Source of the DNA: Oscillospiraceae bacterium
GTDB lineage: Bacteria; Bacillota_A; Clostridia; Oscillospirales; Oscillospiraceae
Reading direction: 5' to 3'
NCBI GenBank assembly: GCA_017540945.1
Contig: JAFYAB010000014.1
Span: forward strand, 1 to 46,425
Length of the DNA: 46,425 nucleotides
The notes beneath the pieces are model-generated. The model was not told the DNA's origin. It was given only the letters and a program-made list of their open reading frames with translations, and did no database searches. Positions 7,461 through 15,724 of this stretch are shown here, piece by piece. The first letter of the stretch is position 1; each line of letters starts with the position of its first letter. A program made the translations under genes and the position numbers.

Positions 7461-8795
7461 ATGGACTATCTGCACGATTCCCACCGCTCCATGTTCCGGC
7501 GGCTGCTGCCCTCGGCCATCGGGGCGATGCTGAGCGAGACCGTGGCGTCCCTGATCGACGCGCTGATCCTCAGCAAATATCTGGGACCGGACATGCTCAG
7601 CACCATCAGCATTTGCATGCCCATCTACATGTTCGTCAACACCCTCTCAATGCTGATCGTCTCCGGCGGCGCCACCCTCTTTGCCCAGGCTCTGGGCCGG
7701 GGCGACCGGGAGGAAGCCCAGCGCTGCTATACCTGCTCCATCGTGATGATGGTGCTCTGCGGGGCGGTGCTCACCGCGAGCGGTCTGGCCTTCACCGAGA
7801 CCATCATCCGGGCCCTGGGTGCCGACGGCGTGGCCCTGGCCCCCACCCTGGGCTACGCCCGGGTCCTGTTCTGCTTTATGATCCCCCTGGTGCTCTACCA
7901 GCAGCTGATGATCTACGTCCGCTTCGACGAAGCCCCCATCCTCTCCCTGGTCTCCACCATCGTCTGCGCCGTGGTAAACCTGGTGCTGGACGTGCTCTTC
8001 GTGGGGCCCCTGCAGATGGGCTCCCCCGGCGCGGCCCTGGCCACCTGCCTGGCCTACACCGTGGCCATGCTGATCAACGCAGCCCATCTGCTCTCCAGGA
8101 AGAACGGGCTGATCCTGCGCAGGGGCAGTCTGGGCGGCAAGCGGGTGCTGCGAATCCTGAAGACCGGCATCCCCCTCTCCATCACCCAGCTGGGCATGGC
8201 CATCGCCACCTCCATCTTCAACGTCCAGCTGATGAAGGTGGGCGGGGTCATGTTCCAGGACATCTACAGTGTCATAACCCAGCTTTCCGTGGTGGCCATG
8301 GCCCTCTACGAGGGCATCGCCCAGGCCTGCCAGCCCATCATGGCGGCCTGCTTCGGGGCCGGGAAGCGGGACCGGCTCACCAAGACCCTGCGCTACGGCT
8401 TCCGCATGGAGCTGGGGGCCATGATCTTTGCCACGGTGGTCTACCTCCTGCTGGCCGGAACGGTGGCAAATCTCTTCTCCATGAAGGAGGAGGCCATTCA
8501 CGGCACCGCGGTCTACGCGGTCCGGGCCTACGCCTGCTCCCTGCTCTTCACAGGCTTCAACACCATGATCATCTACTATTTCCAGGTCCAGGAGCGCAGC
8601 GCCGCGGCCACGGCGATCACCCTGCTCAGCGGCACGGTGCTGCCGGTACTGGCCCTCTACGCCCTGAGCCCCCTGCGGGAGGGACTGGGCGTCTGGTGGT
8701 GCTATCTGCCCGCCCAGGGTCTGACCCTGATCCTCAGCATGATCCTCTATTTCAAAGACAAACAAAACGCCGCGCCCGCGGGCGCGGCTGCATAA
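7461..8795 (+). CDS. MATE family efflux transporter
   Basis: A 444-residue integral membrane protein with about 12 hydrophobic segments in two repeated halves, starting with FRRLLPSAIGAMLSETVASL, typical of MATE (NorM/DinF-like) drug/sodium or drug/proton antiporters. GGTTCTCC is a weak ribosome binding site before ATG 7461. The gene ends 13 bases before the NRPS start, and the NRPS ribosome binding site lies in this gap, so the two are surely co-transcribed. The context suggests that it exports the NRPS product or protects the cell from it; that is inference. The gene carries no visible defect. Confidence 0.92.
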   Translation: MDYLHDSHRSMFRRLLPSAIGAMLSETVASLIDALILSKYLGPDMLSTISICMPIYMFVNTLSMLIVSGGATLFAQALGRGDREEAQRCYTCSIVMMVLCGAVLTASGLAFTETIIRALGADGVALAPTLGYARVLFCFMIPLVLYQQLMIYVRFDEAPILSLVSTIVCAVVNLVLDVLFVGPLQMGSPGAALATCLAYTVAMLINAAHLLSRKNGLILRRGSLGGKRVLRILKTGIPLSITQLGMAIATSIFNVQLMKVGGVMFQDIYSVITQLSVVAMALYEGIAQACQPIMAACFGAGKRDRLTKTLRYGFRMELGAMIFATVVYLLLAGTVANLFSMKEEAIHGTAVYAVRAYACSLLFTGFNTMIIYYFQVQERSAAATAITLLSGTVLPVLALYALSPLREGLGVWWCYLPAQGLTLILSMILYFKDKQNAAPAGAAA

Positions 8796-8808
8796 AGGAG
8801 GCTGCAAC

Positions 8809-11800
8809 ATGACAGAACAGCAGCTCGCCTGGTGGCGATCCCAGTATTCCGGTCTGGAGACCGATTCCTGCCCGACGATAGACCTGCCAGACAACGAGCT
8901 CGGCGGGGCGCTGGCCCGGGTATCCCTCCCCTGGCGGGGTGACGCGGAGCTGCTTACCGCCGCCTTTGCCTATATTCTCGGCAAATTCACCTGCCAGAAT
9001 GAAAGCCTGTTCTGGATCCGGGAGGCGGAGGGCTTCTCCCATCCCTTCTATCTGAGCTTTGACGAGACCGCCCCGACGGCGGACTATCTGAGCGATTCCG
9101 CCGCCCGGCGCCGGGCCTGCCTGGAGCACCCGGAGGCCGAGGAGACCGCTCTGGCGGAGGCTCTGGGCCTCAGCCGGGATATTCTGCTCTGTCTCTCCGG
9201 CCCCGCGCCGACGGAGGCGGGCTGGCGGCTCTGCCTCCGCCCGGAGGACGACTGCCTGGCCCTCTATTACCGGGAGGGCTGGTATCTGGCGGAGAATATG
9301 GAGCGGCTGCTGAAGGCCCTTCTGCGGGTGGCGGAGCAGCTGTCCGCCTGTCCCCGGCTTTGCGAGCTGGTCCTGGCGGGTCCCGAGGATCTGGCGCAGC
9401 AGGCGGCCTTCCCCCACTGGGATCTTCCCGCCTCCGCTCCCAGCGTCCCGGCTTTGCTGGCCCGCTCCTTCGCACAGAACCCGGAGCGCACCGCCGTGGT
9501 CTACGAGAGCGAGCGCTGGACCTACAAGACCCTGGACGCCCTGACGGACCGCATCGCCGCCGCCATGGCGGATCGGGGCATCGGCAAGGGCAAGGTGGTC
9601 TCCACGCTGCTGCCCCGTTGCAAGTGGATGCCTGCGGTGGCCATCGCCGTGCTGAAGACCGGCGCTGCCTATCAGCCCCTGGACCCCTCTTACCCGCCCG
9701 AGCGGCTGAACTTCATGGTGCAGGACAGCAGCGCCGCCCTGCTGGTGGCGGATCGGGAGCTGCGGACGCTGCTGACGGACTACGACGGCCCCGTGCTCTA
9801 CACCGACGAGCTCTCTGAGCTGCCCGCCGCCGGTCCTCTGGACCGGGAGATCGGGCCCCAGGACCCCTTCATCCTGCTCTACACCTCCGGCACCACCGGC
9901 ACCCCCAAGGGGGTGATCCTGACCCACGGCAACCTGGTGAGCTTCATCGACTGGTATATCCCCAGATTCGAGCTGAACACCGAGAGCCGCAGCGCGGCCT
10001 ATGCCAGCTTCGGCTTCGACGCCAACATGATGGACACCTATCCCATCCTCTGCGCCGGCGGCCAGCTGCACATCCTCTCCGACGAGGTCCGCTTCGACCT
10101 GCGGGCCATTGACCGCTATTTCAACGAAAACCAGATCACCCACAGCTTCATGACCACCCAGGTGGGCCGCCAGTACGCGCTGATGACGAGCTGCCCCAGC
10201 CTGCGCTTCCTGTCCGTGGGCGGCGAGGCTCTGGTGCCCCTGGAGCCTCCGAAGGGAATCTCCTTCTTCAACGTCTACGGGCCCACGGAGTGCACCATCC
10301 TCACCACCATCTACCAGGTCCGCAGCGGCAGCAAGCGGCTGCCCATCGGCGTTCCTCTGAACAACCTCCGGCTCTACGTGGCGGACCGCTTCCACCGGCT
10401 CCTGCCCGTGGGCGCCCTGGGCGAGCTGCTGATTGCCGGCGCTCAGGTGGGCGCGGGCTATCTGAACCGTCCGGAGAAGAGCGCCGAGGTCTTCATCCGC
10501 AACCCCTTTGACGACGATCCCCGCTTCCAGCGGATGTACTGCTCCGGCGACGTGGTGCGCTGGGGCGCCGACGGCAACGTGGAGTTCGTGGGCCGCCGGG
10601 ACGGCCAGGTAAAGATCCGCGGCTTCCGCATCGAAATGACGGAGGTGGAGCGGGTCATTCGGGACTACCCCGGCGTCACCGACGCCACGGTGGTGGCCAA
10701 GGACGCTCCCGCCGGCGGCAAGATGATCGTGGGCTACCTGGTGGCGGATCACCCCGTGGATATGGCCGAGCTGGAGCGCTTCATCCTGGAGCGCAAGCCC
10801 CCCTATATGGTCCCTGCCGTCACCATGCAGATCGACAAGATCCCTTTGAATGTCAACAGCAAGGTGGACAAGCGGGCTCTGCCGGAGCCGGTCTTTGCGG
10901 CCCCCGCCGCCGAGGACGCCGGCCCCAGAGCCAGGACCGCCCTGGAGGAGACCCTCTATCAGATCGTCGGCCCCATCGTGGGCGTCGAGGACTTCCCCGT
11001 GGAGGCGGCGCTGGATACCCTGGGCCTGACCTCCATCTCGGCCCTGATGCTGGCGGTGGAGCTGGAGGACCGCTTCGGCCACAGCCCCGACGTCAGCGCC
11101 CTGCCCCACAGCAGTCTGCTCTCCATTGAGAACGAGCTGGTGGCCCACTTCATGCAGGCCAAGCCCGCGGAGAGCGCCCCCGCCCAGGCGGAGGGACCCT
11201 ACCCCCTGACCAAGACCCAGCTGGGCATCTACGCCGCCTGCATGCTGGACCCGGAGAACGACTCCTACCAGCTGCCCTTCCTCTTCCGGCTTGATCGGCA
11301 TACCGACGTGGACCGGCTCTGTCGGGCCCTGGAGCAGACCGTGGCGGCTCACCCCGCCCTCCACTGCCGCATCGTGCCGGATCGGAGCTGTACCGCGGTG
11401 ATGGTCCCCGTGGAAAACGACTTCACGATCCAGCCCCGGGAGGGCAGCGAGGCCTTCCTGGAGGCCCGTCTGGCGGAGGGAGACCGCTTCGATCTGGAGC
11501 ACGACGCTCCCTACCGCATCGAGGTCTGGCGCACCGAGGCCGGCTGCTATCTCTACCTCAACTTCCACCACATCCTCTTCGACGGCAGCTCTTTGGTGGT
11601 GTTCATGGAGGATCTGGCCCGGGCCTTCGCCGGCGAGGAGCTGACACCGGAAAGCTATTCCCAGTTCTCCCTGGCCCTGGACGAGCGGGCCGCCCGCCAG
11701 AGCCCGGCCTATGAGGAGGCCAAGGCCGTCTATGACCGGATCTTCAACGGTGTGGACGTGAATTCCCTGCCGGAAGCCGACGGCGGCGACGGCCAGACGG

Positions 11801-14800
11801 AGCTTCACACCCAATGGCTCCGCCTGGGCGAGGGCCTGCCCGAAAAGGTCCAGGCCTGGTGCCGGGCCAATCAGGTGACGGAGAACGCCTTCTTCACCTG
11901 CGCCTTCGCCTATACCCTGGCCCGGATCGCCGGACAGGAGGAGGCCCTCTTCTGCAACATCTACAACGGCCGCAACGACCCCAGGAGCTTCCGCATCCTG
12001 GGCATGCTGGTCAAGACCTATCCCTTCTATCAGAGCTTTGCGGGCGGGGAGCCCATCGCCGAGACCGTGCGGAGCACCGCCGCCCGGATCCGGGAGCTGA
12101 CAGCCAACGACCTCTACTCCTTCGCCGAGCTCAGCGCCGCCTACGGCATCAAGCCCGACATCCTCTTTGCCTACCAGGGCAGCGCCTTCCTGGAATTCTC
12201 CGTGGCGGGCCAGACCGTCAAGGCCGAGGCCCTGGGCCTCAAGGACGTGCAGGCCGCCCTCTCCGTGGACGTGTTCCTGGAGGACGGGGGCTACGCCATC
12301 AGCGCGGACTACGCCCCGGAGCGTTACAGCGGCCGGATGATCCGCTCCCTGCTGGGACTCTTCGGCAAGGTGGCGACGGATATGCTCCGGGCTCCCAGCC
12401 TGGCGGCCATCGACCTGATGACCCCCGAGGCCGCGGCCCTGCTGGAGCAGGTCAACGACACCGACTGGCCCGTGGAATACCGCCCCGCCCACTGCCTGCT
12501 GGAGCGCAGCGCCGCCGCCTGCCCGGAGAAGCTGGCCGTGGTGACCCCCACGGAGAAGCTGACGTACCGGGAGCTGAACGCCCTGGCCAACCGGCTGGCC
12601 CACGGCCTGATCGCCCTGGGCGTGGGCCCCGGGCGCATCGCCGCCCTGATGCTGGAGCGCAGCGCCAGGGTCTACGTGACCCGCCAGGGCATCCTGAAAT
12701 CCGGCGGCGCCTTCCTCTCCATCGACCCCGCCTATCCCGACGACCGGGTCCGGGTCATGTGCGAGGATTCCGGCGCGGCGGTGCTGATCGTGACCCGGGA
12801 CATTCTGGAGGCCCGGAAGGCTTTCCTGGACAGCCTCCCCTGCCGGGTGCTGACCGTGGAGGAGCTGCTCCTCCACGAAAATGACACCAACCCGGACATC
12901 TGGGTGGAGCCCGACGAGCTCTGCTACAGCATCTTCACCTCCGGCTCCACCGGCAAGCCCAAGGGCGTGCTGCTGACCCAGAAAAATCTCATCAACTTTG
13001 TGGACGCGAACCCCAAGAACCCGGAGATCCTGGGCTATACGAACTACGCCTCCGTCTCCCTGGCCCTGGCGGCCATCACCTTCGACGTGTCCATCATGGA
13101 GGAATTCATCCCCCTGGCCCACGGCATGACCATCGCCATGACCACCGAGGAGGAGATCCACAATCCCGCCGCCCTGGCCCGCTTTATGACGGAGAACGGG
13201 GTGGACATGATGAGCTGCACCCCCTCCTTCCTCTCCAACTGCATCGGCCTGTCCGTGATGAAGCCCGCCCTGGTCCACGTGAAATCCTATGACTTCGGCG
13301 CCGAGGCCTTCCCCGCCGCCCTCTACGGCAAGATCAAAGCCCTCAACCCCGAGGCCCACATCATGAACGGCTACGGCCCCACCGAGGCCACGGTGAGCTG
13401 CACCGTGGACGTGGTGACGGACCCCGGCTATATCACCATCGGCCGGCCCGCCTCCAACGTCCGGGCCTATGTGCTGGACGCCCAGGACCGCCCCCTGCCG
13501 CCGCTGATCCCCGGCGAACTGGTGATCGCGGGCGACGGCGTGGGCCGGGGCTACGTGCTGCGGCCGGAGCTCAACGCGGAGAAGTTCTTCACCGTGGAGG
13601 GCCGCCGGGCCTATCGCAGCGGCGACCTGGCCGCCTGGACCCCCGACGGCCGCATCCGCTTCCGGGGCCGCACCGACAACCAGGTGAAGCTCCGGGGCCT
13701 GCGGGTGGAGCTGGGCGAGATCGAGAGCGCCATCAACGCCTGCCCCGACGTGCTGACCTCCATCGTCATTATGACCGGCGAGGAGAACAACCGCTTCCTG
13801 GCGGGCTACTACACCGCCAGCCGGGAGATCGACCCCGCCGAGGTGAAGGCGGAGATCTCCAGGAGTCTGACCGGCTACATGGTCCCCGGCGTGCTGATGC
13901 AGCTGCCGGAGATGCCCCTGACCCAGAACGGCAAGATCGACAAGAAAAAGCTGCCCCAGGTGGAATACCAGCCCGACCAGGGCGAATATATCGCCCCGGC
14001 CAACGAGACGGAGGCGGATTTCTGCGGCTGGTTCGCGGAGCTGCTGAATCTGGATAAGGTCAGCGCCGACGGCAACTTCTTCGAGCTGGGCGGCACCTCC
14101 CTCTCCGCCGCCATCATCGCCATGAACGCCGCAGACAAGGGCTATCCCATCGTCTACGCCGACGTCTTCAAGGCCCAGACCCCCAGAGCCCTGGCGGCCC
14201 TGGCCAAGGGCGAGGCTCCCGAGGCCGTCGACCCGGAGCTGGAGGCCCTCCGCAGCTACGACTACGGCACCCTGGATCTGAGCCACAACGACGAGGCCTT
14301 CCTGCGGGAGATCCGCCGGGGAGAGATCGGCAGCATCCTGCTGGCCGGCGCCTCCGGCTTCCTGGGCATCCATGTGCTGCGGGAATACCTGCATGATTAC
14401 AGCGGCACCGCCTTCTGCCTGCTGCGGGGCCGGCAGCCCCTGGCCCGGCTGAAGGAGCTGTACTACTACTATTTTGAGGAGGCCCTGGACCGGTATCTGG
14501 CCGAGGGACGGGTGCAGATCGTCAACGCCGACGTCACCGACGCCGCCTCCCTGACCGCCGCGGAGCAGATCCCCTTCGACACCTGCATCAACTGCGCCGC
14601 CCTGGTGAAGCACTTCGTCAAGGACGACAGCCTGGAGCGGGTCAACGTCACCGGCGTGAAGAACCTGATCGCCCTCTGCCGGAAGACCGGCCGGCGGCTG
14701 GTACAGACCTCCACCGTCAGCGTGGCGGGCGAGGGTCTGGACGGCCAGCCCCCCAGAGACTGGACCATCAGCGAGCGGGAGCTCTACCACGGCCAGCTGC

Positions 14801-15411
14801 TGGACAACGCCTACGTGCTCTCCAAGTTCAAGGCCGAGCGGGCCATGCTGGAGGCCGTGGCGCAGGGTCTGGACGGCAAGATCGCCCGGCTGGGCAATCT
14901 GATGGGCCGCCACTCCGACGGCGAATTCCAGGTGAACTTCCGCAGCAACGCCTTCATCCGCTCCCTGGCCAGCTACAAGGCCATCGGCGCCGTCCCCTAC
15001 TCCCAGCTCAACGCCCTGACGGACTTCTCCGAGATCGACATGACCGCCAAGGCCATCCTGCTGCTGGCGGGAACGGACAAGCGCTTCACGGTCTTCCACC
15101 CCATCAACAACCACACCGTCACCTTCGCGGACATCCTCTACGCCATGCGGGCCTACGGCTTTGACCTGGAGGCCGTGGAGGACGAGGAATTCGCCCGGCG
15201 CATGGCGGAAGCCGGCAGCGCCGGCGGCGCCCTGATCGCCTACGAGAGCAAGGAGGGCGCGGAGCGGCGCTACGAGCTGGGCGCGGACTGCGCCTTCACC
15301 ACCAACGCCCTCTACCGGCTGGGCTTCAAGTGGCCCGTCACCGGCGAGACCTACATCGTCCAGATGCTCAAGGCCCTGGACGAGCTGGAAATGTTCGAAG
15401 AAGATCTTTGA
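8809..15411 (+). CDS. Dimodular non-ribosomal peptide synthetase with terminal reductase
   Basis: The 2200-residue enzyme has the order (partial C)-A-PCP-C-A-PCP-R. Residues 1-215 resemble only the C-terminal half of a condensation domain (ELLTAAFAYILGKF aligns with the same part of the real C domain) and lack HHxxxDG. A1 has TSGTTGTPKG at 359-368, and PCP1 has its phosphopantetheine Ser at about 742. The true C domain carries HHILFDG at 920-926. A2 has TSGSTGKPKG at 1377-1386, and PCP2 (LGGTSLSA) has Ser about 1764. The reductase has GASGFLG at 1847-1853 and Tyr2002/Lys2006. By hand alignment to GrsA the specificity residues read DAMFLVVILK (A1) and DVMSYFGVSK (A2). The product should be released as a dipeptide aldehyde, which can cyclise to a dihydropyrazinone or pyrazinone, as shown for related gut Clostridia clusters (Guo and colleagues, 2017). 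AAAGGAGG precedes the start. No phosphopantetheinyl transferase is in the window. Confidence 0.93.
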   Translation: MTEQQLAWWRSQYSGLETDSCPTIDLPDNELGGALARVSLPWRGDAELLTAAFAYILGKFTCQNESLFWIREAEGFSHPFYLSFDETAPTADYLSDSAARRRACLEHPEAEETALAEALGLSRDILLCLSGPAPTEAGWRLCLRPEDDCLALYYREGWYLAENMERLLKALLRVAEQLSACPRLCELVLAGPEDLAQQAAFPHWDLPASAPSVPALLARSFAQNPERTAVVYESERWTYKTLDALTDRIAAAMADRGIGKGKVVSTLLPRCKWMPAVAIAVLKTGAAYQPLDPSYPPERLNFMVQDSSAALLVADRELRTLLTDYDGPVLYTDELSELPAAGPLDREIGPQDPFILLYTSGTTGTPKGVILTHGNLVSFIDWYIPRFELNTESRSAAYASFGFDANMMDTYPILCAGGQLHILSDEVRFDLRAIDRYFNENQITHSFMTTQVGRQYALMTSCPSLRFLSVGGEALVPLEPPKGISFFNVYGPTECTILTTIYQVRSGSKRLPIGVPLNNLRLYVADRFHRLLPVGALGELLIAGAQVGAGYLNRPEKSAEVFIRNPFDDDPRFQRMYCSGDVVRWGADGNVEFVGRRDGQVKIRGFRIEMTEVERVIRDYPGVTDATVVAKDAPAGGKMIVGYLVADHPVDMAELERFILERKPPYMVPAVTMQIDKIPLNVNSKVDKRALPEPVFAAPAAEDAGPRARTALEETLYQIVGPIVGVEDFPVEAALDTLGLTSISALMLAVELEDRFGHSPDVSALPHSSLLSIENELVAHFMQAKPAESAPAQAEGPYPLTKTQLGIYAACMLDPENDSYQLPFLFRLDRHTDVDRLCRALEQTVAAHPALHCRIVPDRSCTAVMVPVENDFTIQPREGSEAFLEARLAEGDRFDLEHDAPYRIEVWRTEAGCYLYLNFHHILFDGSSLVVFMEDLARAFAGEELTPESYSQFSLALDERAARQSPAYEEAKAVYDRIFNGVDVNSLPEADGGDGQTELHTQWLRLGEGLPEKVQAWCRANQVTENAFFTCAFAYTLARIAGQEEALFCNIYNGRNDPRSFRILGMLVKTYPFYQSFAGGEPIAETVRSTAARIRELTANDLYSFAELSAAYGIKPDILFAYQGSAFLEFSVAGQTVKAEALGLKDVQAALSVDVFLEDGGYAISADYAPERYSGRMIRSLLGLFGKVATDMLRAPSLAAIDLMTPEAAALLEQVNDTDWPVEYRPAHCLLERSAAACPEKLAVVTPTEKLTYRELNALANRLAHGLIALGVGPGRIAALMLERSARVYVTRQGILKSGGAFLSIDPAYPDDRVRVMCEDSGAAVLIVTRDILEARKAFLDSLPCRVLTVEELLLHENDTNPDIWVEPDELCYSIFTSGSTGKPKGVLLTQKNLINFVDANPKNPEILGYTNYASVSLALAAITFDVSIMEEFIPLAHGMTIAMTTEEEIHNPAALARFMTENGVDMMSCTPSFLSNCIGLSVMKPALVHVKSYDFGAEAFPAALYGKIKALNPEAHIMNGYGPTEATVSCTVDVVTDPGYITIGRPASNVRAYVLDAQDRPLPPLIPGELVIAGDGVGRGYVLRPELNAEKFFTVEGRRAYRSGDLAAWTPDGRIRFRGRTDNQVKLRGLRVELGEIESAINACPDVLTSIVIMTGEENNRFLAGYYTASREIDPAEVKAEISRSLTGYMVPGVLMQLPEMPLTQNGKIDKKKLPQVEYQPDQGEYIAPANETEADFCGWFAELLNLDKVSADGNFFELGGTSLSAAIIAMNAADKGYPIVYADVFKAQTPRALAALAKGEAPEAVDPELEALRSYDYGTLDLSHNDEAFLREIRRGEIGSILLAGASGFLGIHVLREYLHDYSGTAFCLLRGRQPLARLKELYYYYFEEALDRYLAEGRVQIVNADVTDAASLTAAEQIPFDTCINCAALVKHFVKDDSLERVNVTGVKNLIALCRKTGRRLVQTSTVSVAGEGLDGQPPRDWTISERELYHGQLLDNAYVLSKFKAERAMLEAVAQGLDGKIARLGNLMGRHSDGEFQVNFRSNAFIRSLASYKAIGAVPYSQLNALTDFSEIDMTAKAILLLAGTDKRFTVFHPINNHTVTFADILYAMRAYGFDLEAVEDEEFARRMAEAGSAGGALIAYESKEGAERRYELGADCAFTTNALYRLGFKWPVTGETYIVQMLKALDELEMFEEDL

Positions 15412-15430
15412 TCCAAAAGGAGGAATTGCT

Positions 15431-15724
15431 ATGACCATTGAAAAGCGCATGGAAGGCGCCCGGGCCGAATGGTCTCTCATCGGCTGGCTGGACACCCAAT
15501 CCGCTCCCGAGCTGGAGGCCACCCTGGCGGAGCTGACCCCCGAGACCGAGGCTCTGACCCTGGATCTGGCCCAGGTGGAATACGTCTCCTCGGCGGGCCT
15601 GCGGCAGCTGGTGGCCGCCCATAAGAAGCTGGGCGGGAATCTGACGCTCCGGAACGTCAACGAGGAGATCCTGAACGTGATCCGGATGACGGGACTGGAC
15701 CGCCGCCTCCGCATCGAAGCATGA
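15431..15724 (+). CDS. STAS domain anti-sigma factor antagonist
   Basis: The 97-residue protein is a single STAS domain like SpoIIAA/RsbV. The conserved switch segment VEYVSSAGLRQL places the phosphorylatable Ser at residue 53 or 54. Proteins of this family bind a HATPase-type anti-sigma kinase when unphosphorylated and are reset by a PP2C phosphatase. The start follows AAAAGGAGG, 19 bases after the NRPS stop, and its stop overlaps the next start (ATGA at 15721-15724), so it is translated together with the phosphatase/kinase protein. The likely function is a phospho-switch with that protein. No target sigma factor is encoded beside it. Confidence 0.9.
   Translation: MTIEKRMEGARAEWSLIGWLDTQSAPELEATLAELTPETEALTLDLAQVEYVSSAGLRQLVAAHKKLGGNLTLRNVNEEILNVIRMTGLDRRLRIEA

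Noticed and set aside
7241..7462. A 74-residue N-terminal extension of the M42 peptidase
   Set aside because: It crosses both divergent promoters, while AAAGGAG stands directly before the ATG at 7240.
8752..15714. A 2320-codon open frame on the minus strand opposite the NRPS gene
   Set aside because: It has no family motifs, is rich in Gly, His, Gln, Val and Leu as expected from the complement of GC-rich codons, and has no ribosome binding site. The plus-strand NRPS explains the region fully.
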